64,000 nt of DNA, from the NCBI GenBank assembly GCA_963971225.1, contig OZ020269.1, positions 97,764,040 to 97,828,039 of the forward strand. The letters are read 5' to 3'. The position numbers and the translations under genes were made by a program. Below the pieces are notes generated by a model that was not told the DNA's origin, searched no databases, and saw only the letters and a program-made list of their open reading frames with translations. The stretch comes from Melieria omissa. Taxonomy: Eukaryota; Arthropoda; Insecta; Diptera; Ulidiidae. Below are positions 35,299 through 47,439 of the stretch, piece by piece. Each line of letters starts with the position of its first letter. The first letter of the stretch is position 1.

Positions 35299-36503
35299 CA
35301 GCCCTGTTCCAGAATCCGTATCGGATTCGAATCGAAATGAAATCCGATTCCGATTTAAAGAGGTGTTCTGCAATCCGAGCGGAATTGTCACATTCGAAGT
35401 TTATTTCGAATCGGATTGTTAGCAAATTAACAAACCTTCAATCAGCTGTTTGCTTTTAATGTTCAAATGAAAAAGGAAATTGTAAAATTTTGTAAGATTT
35501 TTTATTTTATTTAATGAGTTGGGTTATTTTATTGGCAGTATTGCTTGAGAACGAGCAGTCCACCGTTGAAAAAGTAAAGCGCAGAATTTTGCGAGACCAC
35601 AGCAATCCGATGGAATTGTCAGATTCTTCGTAACTAGTACAAGTCATTTCAGTTATGTTCAAAATTTTCTATTTAAGGTTTATTGCTCAGTAACGCCTTA
35701 CCAAAGCAGCATTCAACATGATCTTGACCGAAATGAAACCTTTTCTTCGGCAATGCTCCATTCCGCCAGAATTGAAATTGGCGACGGCTTTGCAATTTCT
35801 TGCCGAAGGAGGCTATCAATGCCTTTCCATTTCGGAAAGTATGTGCTTCTTAAAAGGTCCACCGCCGGTCGCTAAAGCTTCTCTTCTATTATGCGTCAGC
35901 TTCCTTCTTACTTCACTTTTCCAATCAACTCAGGTCTATGATTGAAGAAAATTTTACAAAATGAATTGATTTAATTTTCTTCTCACCTTTTTCCACTCCG
36001 TTACACTTTTTATTAGTGGTCCTTGCCCGTTCAGCGACTGCGTTAAATGCTTCCATTTATTTTCAAATCCTTAGCAGAAACTTTTCGCGACGTCCGCATT
36101 ATCCTCCATAAAATCCAAGAGCAGTTTGCTCTGGTCAGCAGTCTTATGCTTTAATAATTAATAATTGACTGGCAAGTCTTTTGCTTTCCCGTGATTAAAA
36201 ATTAATTTATCAGTGTTATTTAACACGATGTTTCATTTATTTACTTACATTTTCGTTATTTGTTTTCGTTTTGCTGCTTTCCGATTTCAATTCCACCAGC
36301 TTTTTGTTCAGCGGATTAGTTTCGACAAAACTTTCCGATAATCGGAATGCAGAACACCAAATTTCCGATCCAAATTCGTTCGAACTTAATCGGATTTGAG
36401 AACAGGGTTGCATCGGAAAATATTCCCGATAATCGGAATGTAGAACACCGACGGTCGGAATCAAATCCATTTCCAATCGGATTCGGATCCTGGAACAGGG
36501 CTG
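35299..36503 (+). mobile_element. Harbinger-derived element, unit 2 copy
   Basis: Same ends (CAGCCCTGTTCCAG) and same transposase N-terminal remnant (from ATG 35718) as the unit 1 copy, at equal length (1205 bp). It was duplicated with the cassette rather than inserted independently. Confidence 0.78.
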
Positions 36504-36965
36504 ACTATATTTAATTAAACAACTATATAATACTGGAATGTTGGGTTAAAAAGGAATCATTCTTTGGATATTACATGAAACCTGAAGTGATACTCCTTGG
36601 TTGAATTGCTACTTGGGTCATGATTGCCACTGATGTCCAATAGTTTTCCTAGGATATTAAACGGAACATTGGGACAACTACCACCATTTGCTCTATTTAT
36701 TTGCTCATCAGTGCTTTCTGAGTAAAACAACGCGCTTTTTAGTGCTTTCTGAAAATGAAAAGTTGGCAACCATGTGTCTAAGCCTAAGCACATACAGAGA
36801 TACACGCTGCGCAGGCAACACAGTTCAGCACAGTGCAGTTTTTTTGTAAGTAATGCAGTATCGTATAAGAGCGTATAAAGCGACACAGCTGCGTGCTGCA
36901 GCCCTGTGTCGCATTCCAGTCGAGACACAGTTCTCTGCGCGCAGTCAACACGTACTCGTGTTATA

Positions 36966-39329
36966 ATGGAACAAGTAATTGAGAAAGTGCGGGAACATCC
37001 GGTTTTATATGATACAAACCACCCAGACTACATGAAAAAGCCTTTAAAAGACACGTTGTGGCAAAAAATATCAGACGAATTAAACTACGAAGATGGTGAG
37101 TAAATATATTTTGTTCTTTTACTGTAAGATGCTTTTTAATGATAAAAAACAACAAAGAGTGTTACTTGCGAGATAACGGCATAAGGAAGGGTATACAATG
37201 CAACAAGAGGAGAAAGTGGGTAGGTAAAGTGAGATGAGCGGAGCGAGACTCAACTCGTTTCTTACGCATGTGGACAACAACAAATACACAAAACATTAAT
37301 ATTGGCCTCTGTGAATACGGTCTTTGTCATTGTACTGATGCAACTGCACTGTTGGTGTATTGCTTACAATTATTTCTTACATTAAATGCATTATTTGTCG
37401 ATCTGTTTTGTGTTTGCTGCGATGTGTTGTGTTGGAGTAACAGGCCAATTACCCGAGACGTAACTTTATTTGAGGTTCAGCTGACACGACCTGCCATACT
37501 CGAAAGCTGTACAACTGGTTACCCAAGAAGTAGAACGTAAACTTAGACCTTTATCGTCAACTTGGAAATCTTTTTCGTTTTGGTTATTAAGTTTACGTTT
37601 ACGGAAAACGCAATCAGCTGATGGTTTCGCTCAGGGAAATGTTGCCACTCTGCTCTGAATGATTTGGAAAATGAAAAAAAATACCAGAGTTTGTTAAATA
37701 CACAAAATAAAAATAATAAAAGAAAAATGTTAATATTAAATAAAAATATTAATATTGTAAGTCGTTGATTGCTCAAAAAATTAAGAATATTAAGTGAAAA
37801 CTGTTGTGAAAAGATTTAATTTGCCTCTTCACCAGATGCATAAAAACTGAGTGGCAATATCTTTCTCTCTATCAACCACGAAAATCGACTGATTTCTAAG
37901 TTTGTGTTTGCGGAAAACAAGTTTTGCGAAATCGGTTAAACTTTTTCAAGTTTACGATTACGATTAAGTTAGAGTTGTTCGCCTCGGGTAACTGGCCCAT
38001 AAAAACCTCATCGAGATCTTGCGTTGGTTGAAAACAGCGTTCCCTGAAATAGCTGTGAAGTACACATGCAACATTCTTTATTCTTTATTTAAAAATAGCC
38101 TAGAATTAATTAACAATTCATACAGACTAACTGACACTTATACATTCACTACAGTATTCACATTAGTTTCAAAAGGTTTTCTAAAAACTCTAAATGGATT
38201 TTCCATTATTCAAAGGCACATTCAACAGTTTGTTTTACTTGAGACAACCTGTAATCAAAATTGTATTTTCCCATGTTTCTAACTACTTGAAATTTTTATA
38301 ATAAGCACACCAATTTTTCCAATGTAAAATTTCATTTTGAAGAAAAATATTGTATCAGGTGTGGGCAAGTCAATTGTTTTGTTGCGTGTTTGTTTTGCCA
38401 AGTTGCAATTAGCAAAGACATTTCCGTCACTAAAACTACCCATTGATTGTTGTAAATTTATATTGTAAATTTGCATCGAGTGTTGCATCAGAACTATTGA
38501 AAATGTATTTTTGTAATTACGGAATGAAGAGACACTTTTCACAGATGTTATTATGACCACATTTTTGACATCGGTTGCTCCAACACAATGTGAAAAATGC
38601 CATTTCCCTTCATAGTCGAAGGCAATATTTTTCCAAGTTTCTTCAAGGTAGGTTCAGCAAGGAAGATTCGTTGCATAACTTTATATATTGCACGTGATAT
38701 CTCATTCACTATAGATAAAACTACTCTATCAATCAGTCTATAACTACACGTTAAGCATTTGAAACTATTACCAATTGCAAGAGATCTGTAAATAATTATT
38801 TTAATTTGCAGGACTACAAGTAAAATCGTTGTGGTTAAAGATACGTAACTGTCATCGAGATGCTCTCAGAAGAAAAGAAAGTAAAATTAAAAGCGGTGCG
38901 CCTGCAACAACTTGCAAACCATGGAAATATGAACATCAAATGGAATTTTTAATAAAATATATGGCTAATAGAACCACAACGGAAAACGATCAAGATTCAG
39001 CAAACCTAACTGAGGAAAATGAGACAAAAATAGAAGACGAACTAGAACTTATGAAATATGAAATTTATGACAATTCATTTATGCACACAGAAAACCATGA
39101 CAATACAGTTGAAAAGAGAGCACCTAATGAAGAACGAGCAAAAGATCCGTTCTTGGCGACAAGACCCCAGAACGCTTCTAATAATGAAGATGATGAACTT
39201 TATCATTTTTATATGTCAATGTACGGTATTACAAAACAGTTACCACTTCGCCGTCAAATAAAAATAAAGAGAATTGTATTCAATGCCGTTACAGAGGAAC
39301 AACAAGAAGAATTTTGTAATGAAGCATAG
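36966..39329 (+). CDS. MADF-BESS DNA-binding protein, copy 2
   Basis: Exons 36966-37095 and 38812-39329 give 648 nt, 215 residues. MADF (about 4-75) and BESS (about 172-208) domains are intact, as in copy 1. Differences from copy 1 include MEQVIEK for MEQLIEK, loss of two residues after MKYE and loss of the VATPIT tail because of a short deletion before the stop. Exon 2 is identical to copy 3. The intron contains only the MITE and shows the empty TTA target (38163-38165) of the unit 1 transposon. Role as a nuclear DNA-binding regulator is inferred from the family. Confidence 0.83.
37443..37997. mobile_element. MITE in the MADF intron, unit 2 copy
   Basis: Copy of the 24615-25145 element, ends GGCCAATTACCCGAGACG and GCCTCGGGTAACTGGCC. 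No coding capacity. Confidence 0.58.
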
Positions 39330-39866
39330 GAAAATGTTTTTGAGACACAACATGATAATTCCGTGGTCAAAACCAATAATCGCTCACGTCCCTAAATATT
39401 ATTTTGACCAGCACACTTTAAATAAATGAAATAATATTTTAAGTCGACTTGTGCGTTTATTGTTTTTGACCACAGAATTTTAACTAACTTGATGTTTTAA
39501 TAATTTTTTATTTAACTTATGGTAATAAAAAGAACTTTGAATTAAATTGTGTACCTTTTTCAAATTGATGTTTGCTCCAATAACTTCTAAAGTTGCATCT
39601 GAAAGTTTGTGCATCACATACACGAATTCAACATGTATCGTGGTATTTGCAAATGGGTGTAGGATATTTTTACTCTACAATAACAAAATACACAGAGATG
39701 CATTTAGTACACCCATGCATACAGTGGCGCACGCAGGATTTTGTTTCGGGCGGGAGTTTTTGTGTAACTTTGTTGGGAACTTTGAAATAGAATAAAATTT
39801 AGATGTATGAATCTACAGACTGAGATTCAAAACATGTATGTTTTTCCTACCTGACATATGTTGGTC

Positions 39867-42472
39867 TGCGGCGGTATCGAAAAAGTCTCTGACATCGGCC
39901 GACTCCGCAAGATTCTCAGCAGCTCCCCATCTATTCCCACAACCATTCAGAAGGCAAACAGTGACTGGACGGAGTCCAGTGGGGAAACCCTAGAAGTGTT
40001 AGTAGATGCGCACTTTCCGGGGAATTCCCCCCTGGTCCTTAACGGACGTCCGCATTGATAACACCATGGTTACGTGGGCTATTAGCTCCTTCGAGCCTTT
40101 CAAATCTCCGGGACCGGACGGCGTCATCCCGCCTGAATTGCAGCATACCGCGGAATCGACGGTGCCGTGGCTCGTTGCAATCTTTAGGTCATGCTTAGAA
40201 TGGGGATACATCCCCCTCCCATGGCGGGAGGTGGATGTCGTCTTCATTCCTAAGGCCGGGAAGACCTCGCACGTCAAAGCAAAGGACTTCAGGCCAATAA
40301 GCCTGACATCGTTTCTCCTGAAGACCCTCGAGAGGATACTCGACGTCCATATCAGGAGCCTTATCGATCCAACCCTTCTCTCTGAGTCGCAACATGCCTA
40401 CACAAGGGGTAGGTCGGTTGAATCTGCGTTGCACTCCCTAGTCGACTACATAGACAAGTCGCTAACATACAAAGAGTACACCCTGGTGTCTTTTATAGAC
40501 ATAGAGGGCGCATTTAATAATGTCTGCCCTCTTGCGATAGGAGTGGCTCTTTCGGATCTCGGCGTTGACAGTAAACTGGTAGGCTTCATCAGCGCCCTAC
40601 TTAGCAGCCGCTGCATCAACTCCAAGTTGGGAACGGCGTATCTTCGCAGGTCAGTCACCAGGGGAATCCCCCAGGGGGGCGTTCTGTCGCCACTCCTGTG
40701 GAATCTAACCCTGAATAGATTGCTTGTCAACCTGGCGGCTGTTGGCTGCAAGGTCGTGGCCTATGCCGACGATGTTGCGATGGCCATAGCTGGCAAATTT
40801 CCGAGTGTGCTCTCCGAGCGGATGAATCACTTCCTGGACATCCTCACCTCATGGAGCAACTCCTGTGGCCTTACAGCCAACCCGGAAAAGACGGATCTTG
40901 TTCTTTTTACAAGGAGATAAAAGGTCCCGTCTTTCAGACTTCCCGCCCTAAATGGTACCCCGCTCAAACTGAGTAAGGAGGTGAAATACCTGGGGCTCAT
41001 ACTAGACTCCAAGCTAACTTGGAGCGTAAACATCGCTGAAAGGGCAAAAAGAGCTTCCAGGGCCATCTACTGTTGTAAACGGGCAGTGGGGGCAAGATGG
41101 GGGCTCCAGCCTCGCGATATGTGGCTCTATGAGGCAGTGGTTGAGCCAATCCTCCTCTACGGCGCTGTTGTATGGTGGCCTGCGGCGGCTAGCCGAGCTA
41201 ACCTGAATCAGCTCGACAGAGTCAGGAGACTAGCTGCCACTCTCATAACAGGAGCCATCCGTTCTACGCCTACCAAGGCGCTTTTTGCTATGCTTAATTG
41301 GGTCCCCTCGACTCTACTAGTAAGGCAGTCCGCCAAAACTGCCGCTGTACGGTTGAATGCCATACGCAGTTGGGCACGGGCGGACTTAGGCCACTCTGGA
41401 ATCCTCGGGCTGGATCTTCCAACCCCGACACAGACCGACTACATAGTCCTTCCCCCTAGTTTCGAGCGCAAGTTCACTATAGGGATCCCCAGCAGGAACG
41501 ACTGGTCAGAGGACCGTCGCTCACTGCCAGACGTCGTCGAAATCTTCACAGGCGGCTCTAAACTTGAAGATAGAGTCGGGTGTGGGGTTTTCTGCGACCA
41601 ATTGGGGGCCAGCATTACTGCTCGGCTCCCTGACCACTGTAGCGTCTTCCAAGCGGAGACCATGGCAATACTGCTGGCTGTATTCCCCCATTCCCTCGGC
41701 TATATGTATTTTCTCGGATAGCCAGGCTGCAATTAAATCCTTGAAAGGTAAATCCTTAAATCCAAACTGGTAGCAAAGTGCCGTGCCGCTCTGAACAGCT
41801 TAGCGGAACATGCCAGGGTTCACCTGAGTTGGGTCCCTGGGCATAGCGGCATCTCTGGCAACTGTGTGGCGGATGAGCTGGCCAGGAAAGGCACTTTACT
41901 TCCGGCACCCACTACGCAATGTAGCATCCCTCTTGCGACTGTCAAACTGATGGTCAGGCAAGCGTATCTTCGCCTGGCTAACCGACTCTGGGCGGAGGAG
42001 AGCCGTTGTAGGATCTTCAGAGAAACCTGGCCGTCGCTTAACCATGGCAGAACACGCGAATTACTGCGACTAAAGCGGAATTCCATCTATTCCACAGTTT
42101 CTGTGCTGACAGGACACTGGACAAACGGCGAACACGCCAGGAGACTCGGCCTCCCCTTCAACGACCACTGCCGCAGCTGCGACGATGTGGGCGCGGAGGA
42201 GAGCGTCGAGCACCTGATGTGCCACTGCCCAGCACTAGCGAGGAGACGTCTCCGGGTGCTGGGAGCGCCGTTCTTCAGCGGTCTGGCCGACGTCTCAGGA
42301 CCCAGCATCGGCCGCATCGCCCGATTCATCACGGAATCGGGATGGCTCCTGCCTGACACCCGGGGGGGTGTGTAAGCCTGAAGGGCGGCCACGTCCTTCA
42401 CGTGGTACCACAACGGGTCGTATTATGGCCTAAGTGAGCTCTTCTAGCTGCCACCCTAACCTAACCTAACCT
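39867..42472 (+). mobile_element. LOA-type non-LTR retrotransposon, 5'-truncated, unit 2 copy
   Basis: Flanked by an 11-bp direct duplication ATATGTTGGTC (39856-39866 and 42473-42483). The 3' end is CCTAACCTAACCTAACCT, a short CCTAA array in place of a poly(A) tail. The interior encodes reverse transcriptase, RNase H and a zinc knuckle. The endonuclease part is missing, as expected of a 5'-truncated insertion by target-primed reverse transcription. Absent from unit 1 and copied into unit 3 by duplication. Confidence 0.9.
39870..42375 (+). pseudogene. reverse transcriptase / RNase H of the LOA-type element, broken
   Basis: The RT is read mainly from 40040 to 40918: FKSPGPDGVIP, RPISLTSFLLKTLERILD, FIDIEGAFNNV, GIPQGGVLSPLLWNL and the catalytic YADD at 40762-40773. 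It stops at a TAA (40918-40920) and resumes in the same frame (KEVKYLGLILDSKLTW). RNase H follows (FTGGSKLEDRVGCGVF, FQAETMAI) until a frameshift near 41690; FSDSQAAIKSL and VPGHSGISGNCVADELARKG lie in other frames. The C-terminus has a CRSC...HLMCHC zinc knuckle (about 42172-42232) and ends at 42375. The combination of this RT type with RNase H points to the LOA (or I-related) clade. The breaks show it is inactive. Confidence 0.85.
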
Positions 42473-42483
42473 ATATGTTGGTC

Positions 42484-43285
42484 CTGAAAGTTCAAAATAG
42501 AAAATTTAGCTAAAAGGAGAAAATGTTCCTCTTTCATTTGATACCCATATTCACATCATATCATATTGAAATGTGTATATCCTTAAAATTTTAAAGTCCT
42601 TCAAGAAGATTTTTGGATCAGAAAAACTGACTATGCCAGGATACTATAAATTACCTCTAGTTTCACGTCTATATCAACATTTGGATGGGTCTCGGAACAA
42701 TAAAAAATTTGTGTAATAAATGTTAAGTTGATGTTTTCACTCAGTGCATCATAACTGTGTAATTTTGCTTCAATTCAATTGATGTTAGGCTTAATATTTG
42801 CTTAAATAATATATCTTTCATCTTAGATTTTAAGAGGAGATCATTTATTTAATCTATAAAAAAATATGCGAAAATTTATGATTTTTTTAAATTGGTCTAA
42901 AATTTCACTTTTTTACAACTTTCACCGTCAGTAACTTTCCCAAATCTCATCTGATTTGGACAATCTGTATAATGCTGGGAAGGCTAAGGTATTATCTTCT
43001 GACAAACGGACAGCTTGTGTTAGTCGGATGATTCGTGTACGAGATTTGTGCTCATAACTGAAACAATAGGGGAAAAACTGGTTTTTCGAAGATTTTTCGA
43101 AAACGCTTCTTAAACAATTTTTTGATTTTCAGTTTCGGGTTCAGCGGCCCAAAGTAAGTCTAGAAAACACTTTTATTTTTAGGTGCATTTTTCGAGTAGT
43201 GTTTTCGACTGCTTCTATACCCTTTTTTCGCTGAATATTTTAACAGTTCAATTTGAATTTGTATTTAATTTTTTTTTTCGGACAT
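42484..43285 (+). other. unit 2 filler upstream of B2
   Basis: Sequence with no counterpart in unit 1 until about 43200, probably the rest of an older element into which the LOA copy inserted. No coding frame is supported. The final about 85 bp align with the region before the B1 F-box exon, but the acceptor TACAG of B1 reads GACAT here (43281-43285). Confidence 0.5.
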
Positions 43286-44960
43286 CGCAATCTCGAACGG
43301 AAGGTCTTTTGCGGCTGAATGACGATTGTTTGCTGTACATATTCGATCAGCTTGACGCATGCAGCCAGCTGAAAGTAATGCAGGTGTGCCAGCGTTTTCG
43401 CAACTTAATCGAAAATCACATCAAATGCAAAACGCTTCGCCTGCACTATTTCCTAAAATGGACCATGCCAGAAGTACTCGCGTACATCTCGTTGGTTGGG
43501 CGCACTGTGTTGCAAGTCCAATGGAAGCATATGGGATGTGCCACATTCGCGTCGGCGAACCATATCCGAAAAGTAGCCGAATGTATTGGCAAATATTCCA
43601 AGCATATCGAGATGATTTCGGTTGAGCGATGCGATTCAGCTATTTTGCATCAATTACTGCGGAATTTGAATCATATTACTGCCGTCCATCTACCGGATCC
43701 AAGAATAACAGAAGACGATATTTTGATTATTGCCAAATTACCAAAGCTGCAAAGCTTCTCTCTTTGCAACGATCATAATAATGGGTTAAAAGGTTAATAT
43801 CTAATGAAATTGTTAAATAAGTTTTGGCATCAACTTTGAAGTCGCTTGCACGTGAGCCACAGAGTGGGCACGTCCTTCGACTGGATTATTGCGTTTCCGG
43901 ACTTGTCACGTCGTTTCTTTTTTTTCTTTGAACAGGAACCCATTTGCCCGTCATGACGCAGCTCACTGAACTCAATCTATTTTCTGCTTTCGGCGTGACT
44001 GAAGAGAATTTTCTTGCTGTATGCCAAGCTGTGCGAAAAACATTGAAGTGTCTGGATGTACGCGAAACACTGTTTTGTGCGAGCGTTCTGAATGCGGGCA
44101 TTAACTACTGCGAGCACTTGGAATGGTTAAAAGTGCCAAATGGCTGGGACGTTTATGTGCAAGTACCGAAGCTAAAGGGTCTACAAACGGACGATCTGGA
44201 GCCAGTGAACCTGAATTTCATACCGATTTTAGCTCAATGCCAGGCTAAGTATTTAGAAGTCCTCTACATTGAAGGACTTCATGCTGTCAGTGCGAGTTCG
44301 GCGGTCGGTATAGCGCAGATGCGCAAGTTGAAACAGTTGCGTATTCATCCAGATCCTGATTTCAACGACGAAAACTTGTTCGCATTAAAAGAATTGCAGG
44401 AGTTGCAGTATCTCGTTGTGGGATTCGCAATTAAAATCACCGATGCGGGTGTTCTACGTCTAATTAGCCATTGCCCGCGTTTGGAGCTGATCGATTTGAG
44501 GGGTTGTAGGTCAGTGACCGAAAATCTCATTCTAAACGTTGTTGACTGGTTGCTGGACCGACAACGGCAACAACAGAACGAATTGAGGCCGTTCTGCATG
44601 ATTGTGGATCCAAAGTATATTAAAAGAACAATAATAGAGGTTCGTATGTGTGAATGTATGTATGTATATATGTATGTGCAGCATACTAAAAATTCTCACA
44701 GCTGTTTGTTGAACTTTTTTATTTCAATGTTTAAAATTTGACATGTGCTACAGGATAAAACAACATGTAAAACAGGGCGTGGCACAGGTCAAAATGCAGC
44801 ACCGATTGAAATATGCTGACTAGTACTTTTTTTGTTCTCTTTTCAGCATCCGGCCTATAAGATGGCTAATTCGGCATCTGTTTTAAAATTACATTTCCAC
44901 GAAGACCCTCCGAATAATGCGTTCAAAAAAGTTATGGCGAAATTCAAATTTGGTTTTTGA
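43286..44960 (+). pseudogene. F-box/LRR gene type B copy 2, splice acceptor lost
   Basis: Exon equivalents 43286-43792, 43936-44639 and 44847-44960 remain open and closely match B1. The AG acceptor before the F-box exon is changed (CAG to CAT), and the sequence upstream is unrelated to B1, so a normal transcript start is unlikely. Two residues are missing in the F-box region (NHIKC for NHALIKC). The frame is open upstream to about 43183 without an ATG. Either a pseudogene or a gene that has acquired a new first exon. Downstream splice sites are intact. S instead of C at the codon near 43597 distinguishes it from copy 3. Confidence 0.65.
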
Positions 44961-45204
44961 ATAGTATTCGGCATTGGCACTGCCAGTATTACAACGTGCT
45001 GTGTAAAAATGTGTAAAAACCATTTCGATTCCATTCACAATTTTGTTTTAAAAAAGTAAATAAATACTTATATGTGTTGCATTTAATAAAAATAAAGTTT
45101 CAATAATCGAGCGTTAAGACGACTGACAATTTTTACAGCTGGCAATACCGAAACTTGAATGAGAGCAAGGCAAGGCGAATTAATTGAGTTTGCTTCGGCT
45201 GGGG

Positions 45205-45437
45205 CAAGGCGAATTCATACCAGGTGATAGCGTAAGGACAGCAACAAAATTTCAATGTATTTTGTTTTTGTTTTCTGGGTTTAGATTGTCAAAATCAGCC
45301 AATCAGAACAAAGCTTGCTTTTTCTTTTTAAACTGTCAAAGTTTTACACAGGCACTTTGACAATCTAGACCTTTTCCACCACAAAAAAAAATCAATTCGC
45401 CTCATTTAACGCTATCACCTGGTATGAGTTCGCCTTG
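45205..45437. mobile_element. MITE upstream of A3
   Basis: 233 bp. The left end CAAGGCGAATTCATACCAGG and the right end CCTGGTATGAGTTCGCCTTG are imperfect inverted repeats of about 30 bp that include GTGATAGCG. They are flanked by 8-bp near-identical duplications GGCTGGGG (45197-45204) and GGCTGGGC (45438-45445). Units 1 and 2 have the empty target. 8-bp duplications fit hAT or P-type mobilisation. No coding capacity. Confidence 0.8.
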
Positions 45438-45445
45438 GGCTGGGC

Positions 45446-45472
45446 CATAGTATAATAATACTATGGGCTGGG
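45446..45472. other. 18-bp palindrome between repeated target sequence (possible excision footprint)
   Basis: ATAGTATAATAATACTAT, a near-perfect palindrome, is followed by a further copy of GGGCTGGGCC. The target sequence thus appears three times in a row around the MITE at 45205. This is what insertion and imprecise excision of a second 8-bp-duplicating element could leave. Confidence 0.45.
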
Positions 45473-45542
45473 CCACATATTCGCCTAGCGGGCAATTGTG
45501 AAATTCTGCTGGAGTTCAAATTTTGCTAATACATTTATATAC

Positions 45543-45870
45543 CATGGTTCAACTAACAAGGTTGTAGCAAGCCACCGGCTGATCGTTTATCGCTTCTGTC
45601 AAAATCGTCGGTGTCAGCAGTGGTGCGGTGTTGCCGCATCGGTTGAAATGAAAATACCTGACTGAAAACAACTGACCTGAGCACTTTTCCCGTTTTTTCA
45701 CTCAAATACAGCACTGTCTGGCAACAATCATTTTTGTCTGTTTTCAGTTTCTCCCTCTTTCGTCGGAAAATGACAGCTAAATTTGACAGTAGCGATAAAC
45801 AATCCTACCAACAAAATACATGTGGTTTTTGGTGTTGCGGGGATGCTATTACCTTGTTTATTGTGCCATG
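45543..45870. mobile_element. 328-bp MITE inserted between promoter block and start codon of A3
   Basis: Imperfect terminal inverted repeats: CATGGTTCAACTAACAAGG at 45543 against CATGGCACAATAAACAAGG read from 45870. Flanked by direct duplications TTTATATAC (45534-45542 and 45871-45879), 8-9 bp, hAT-like. Units 1 and 2 have the uninterrupted site. The 62-codon open stretch inside (45734-45922) resembles nothing known. Confidence 0.82.
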
Positions 45871-45894
45871 TTTATATACATTACGTGTTTTGAA

Positions 45895-47439
45895 ATGCAA
45901 AATAGTGAGATTCCACCAATAAAGCGTAGAAAAGCCGGTGAGCGTAAAGTAAAATTGCTGTCGTTAATTTAAAATTGTCAGCGAACACAAATTCCTGCTG
46001 AGAACAAAGATGATGCACATCCTTATATACTGCAACTACCAGACGAATGCTTGTTGCGCATTTTCCAGCTTCTCAACAGGCACCAGCTGATACCTTTGGC
46101 GCAGGTATGCCCACGCTTCAGCCAAGTGTTGCTCCTGCCACACTTTCGTCAGCGCTACGGGACATTGTCGCTATTCGAAATGACCAGCTGGACATTGGAA
46201 GAGGTCGATGGCTATCTGCGGTTTGCTGGTCCGTACGTAAGGTTTGTACGAGGCGTTTTGTCGCAAAAATTCGGCAAGTCGTTTGCCGAGTGCATTGGCA
46301 AACACTGCATGCAAATTGAGTATGTCGAGTTGTTCGACATAAGTGCGGGCCGACTGCAAGTCTTGGCCAATAGCAGTGCAATCAACAAGTTGGTGCTGCA
46401 TGCATCCACTATTACGGATCGCACTATTTCGTGGCTGCGTCGATTGCCACAGTTGCGGATACTGAACATTCGAATCAACAACAAACTCACAGGTGAGATC
46501 ACGTTGTCCGAGTTGTCTTTTACAATAAGAATTGCTCACCGACTTTTTTGCAGGCAAACACTTTCACCAATTAGCCGCGCTGGAATACCTTACATTGGAG
46601 CAATGTAACAAGTTTACATCGCTGCATTTACTGGACACTTGCAAAGCATTGAAAAATCTAAAGCGGTTGGACATAATCTCGTGTTCGCTACTGTCCACTG
46701 GCAGTGCTGTTAGTGAGGCAATTGGCGAATGCCTCAGTCTAAAGTGGCTCACTCTAACCAGCACCAGCGGACTTGCACTGCAAGGACCTAAACTAAAGGG
46801 TCTGGAACTGCGTGGTGGCCCATACGGCATACCACAAAAACCGCTGGGAAAAGTATTCTTCAGCAGATTGGTGCAACATCAAGGCGAACAGTTGCAGGTG
46901 CTTCGCCTGTACGCGCAGCACTGCAGCAAAGATCTAATACCCGTCGTGGCAGAATTTCAGCAATTGCGGCAATTCCGCTGCCCTGCAAACAGGCAGTTCG
47001 ATGACGCTCTCTTGAAGCGGCTGGCCGCGTTAGAGCTACTCGAGTATTTGGATATTAGTTATAATGACACAACTACTGGGCACGGTGTGTTGCATTTGCT
47101 GCGCAATTCTCGGAATTTAAAATTTGTTAATGTAGGAAACTGCAACAATATAACAGATGAGTTCGTTTTCGAGGCGATTGCAATGCTAACCTAGCAAGCG
47201 CAATCAAAGCATACGCAACCACTTTGGTTAGATGCCACCGCCACCGCCGTAAGAACGGCCTTTGTGCTAGACGTAAGTAATCAAGTGCGAAGGATTTAGT
47301 TAGACTTTATGTATTAAAGTTTATCTATACATAGGATCCCCGGTATCGGGAAGTGAGCCATATTCTGCAGCTTTACGTGCGCGGCTTAACAACACAGAAG
47401 GAATGCAAAGTGGATGACGCCATGTACGAAACGTCATGA
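45895..47439 (+). pseudogene. F-box/LRR gene type A copy 3, splice and stop defects
   Basis: Exon equivalents 45895-45937, 45998-46492, 46554-47272 and 47335-47439. The acceptor before exon 2 reads CTG (45995-45997) in place of CAG, and the next AG downstream would shift the frame into a stop. The premature TAG shared with copy 2 is at 47192-47194. The F-box itself is complete again, unlike copy 2, so copy 3 does not descend from copy 2 as it is now. A MITE separates the gene from its conserved promoter block. Exon 2 remains open, so translation from an internal start is conceivable but not supported. Confidence 0.75.

Larger units (their letters stand above)
31841..45150 (+). repeat. tandem cassette unit 2 (A2-MADF2-B2)
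   Basis: Second copy of the three-gene cassette, starting with the sequence conserved upstream of A genes. It lacks the gene-carrying transposon of unit 1 and instead carries a LOA retrotransposon (39867-42472). From about 37672 onward it repeats at a constant offset of 15,526 bp in unit 3. Confidence 0.9.

Noticed and set aside
45734..45922. 62-codon frame before A3 (also 61260)
   Set aside because: No ATG at its start, and it lies across a MITE and the first exon of the A gene in another frame.
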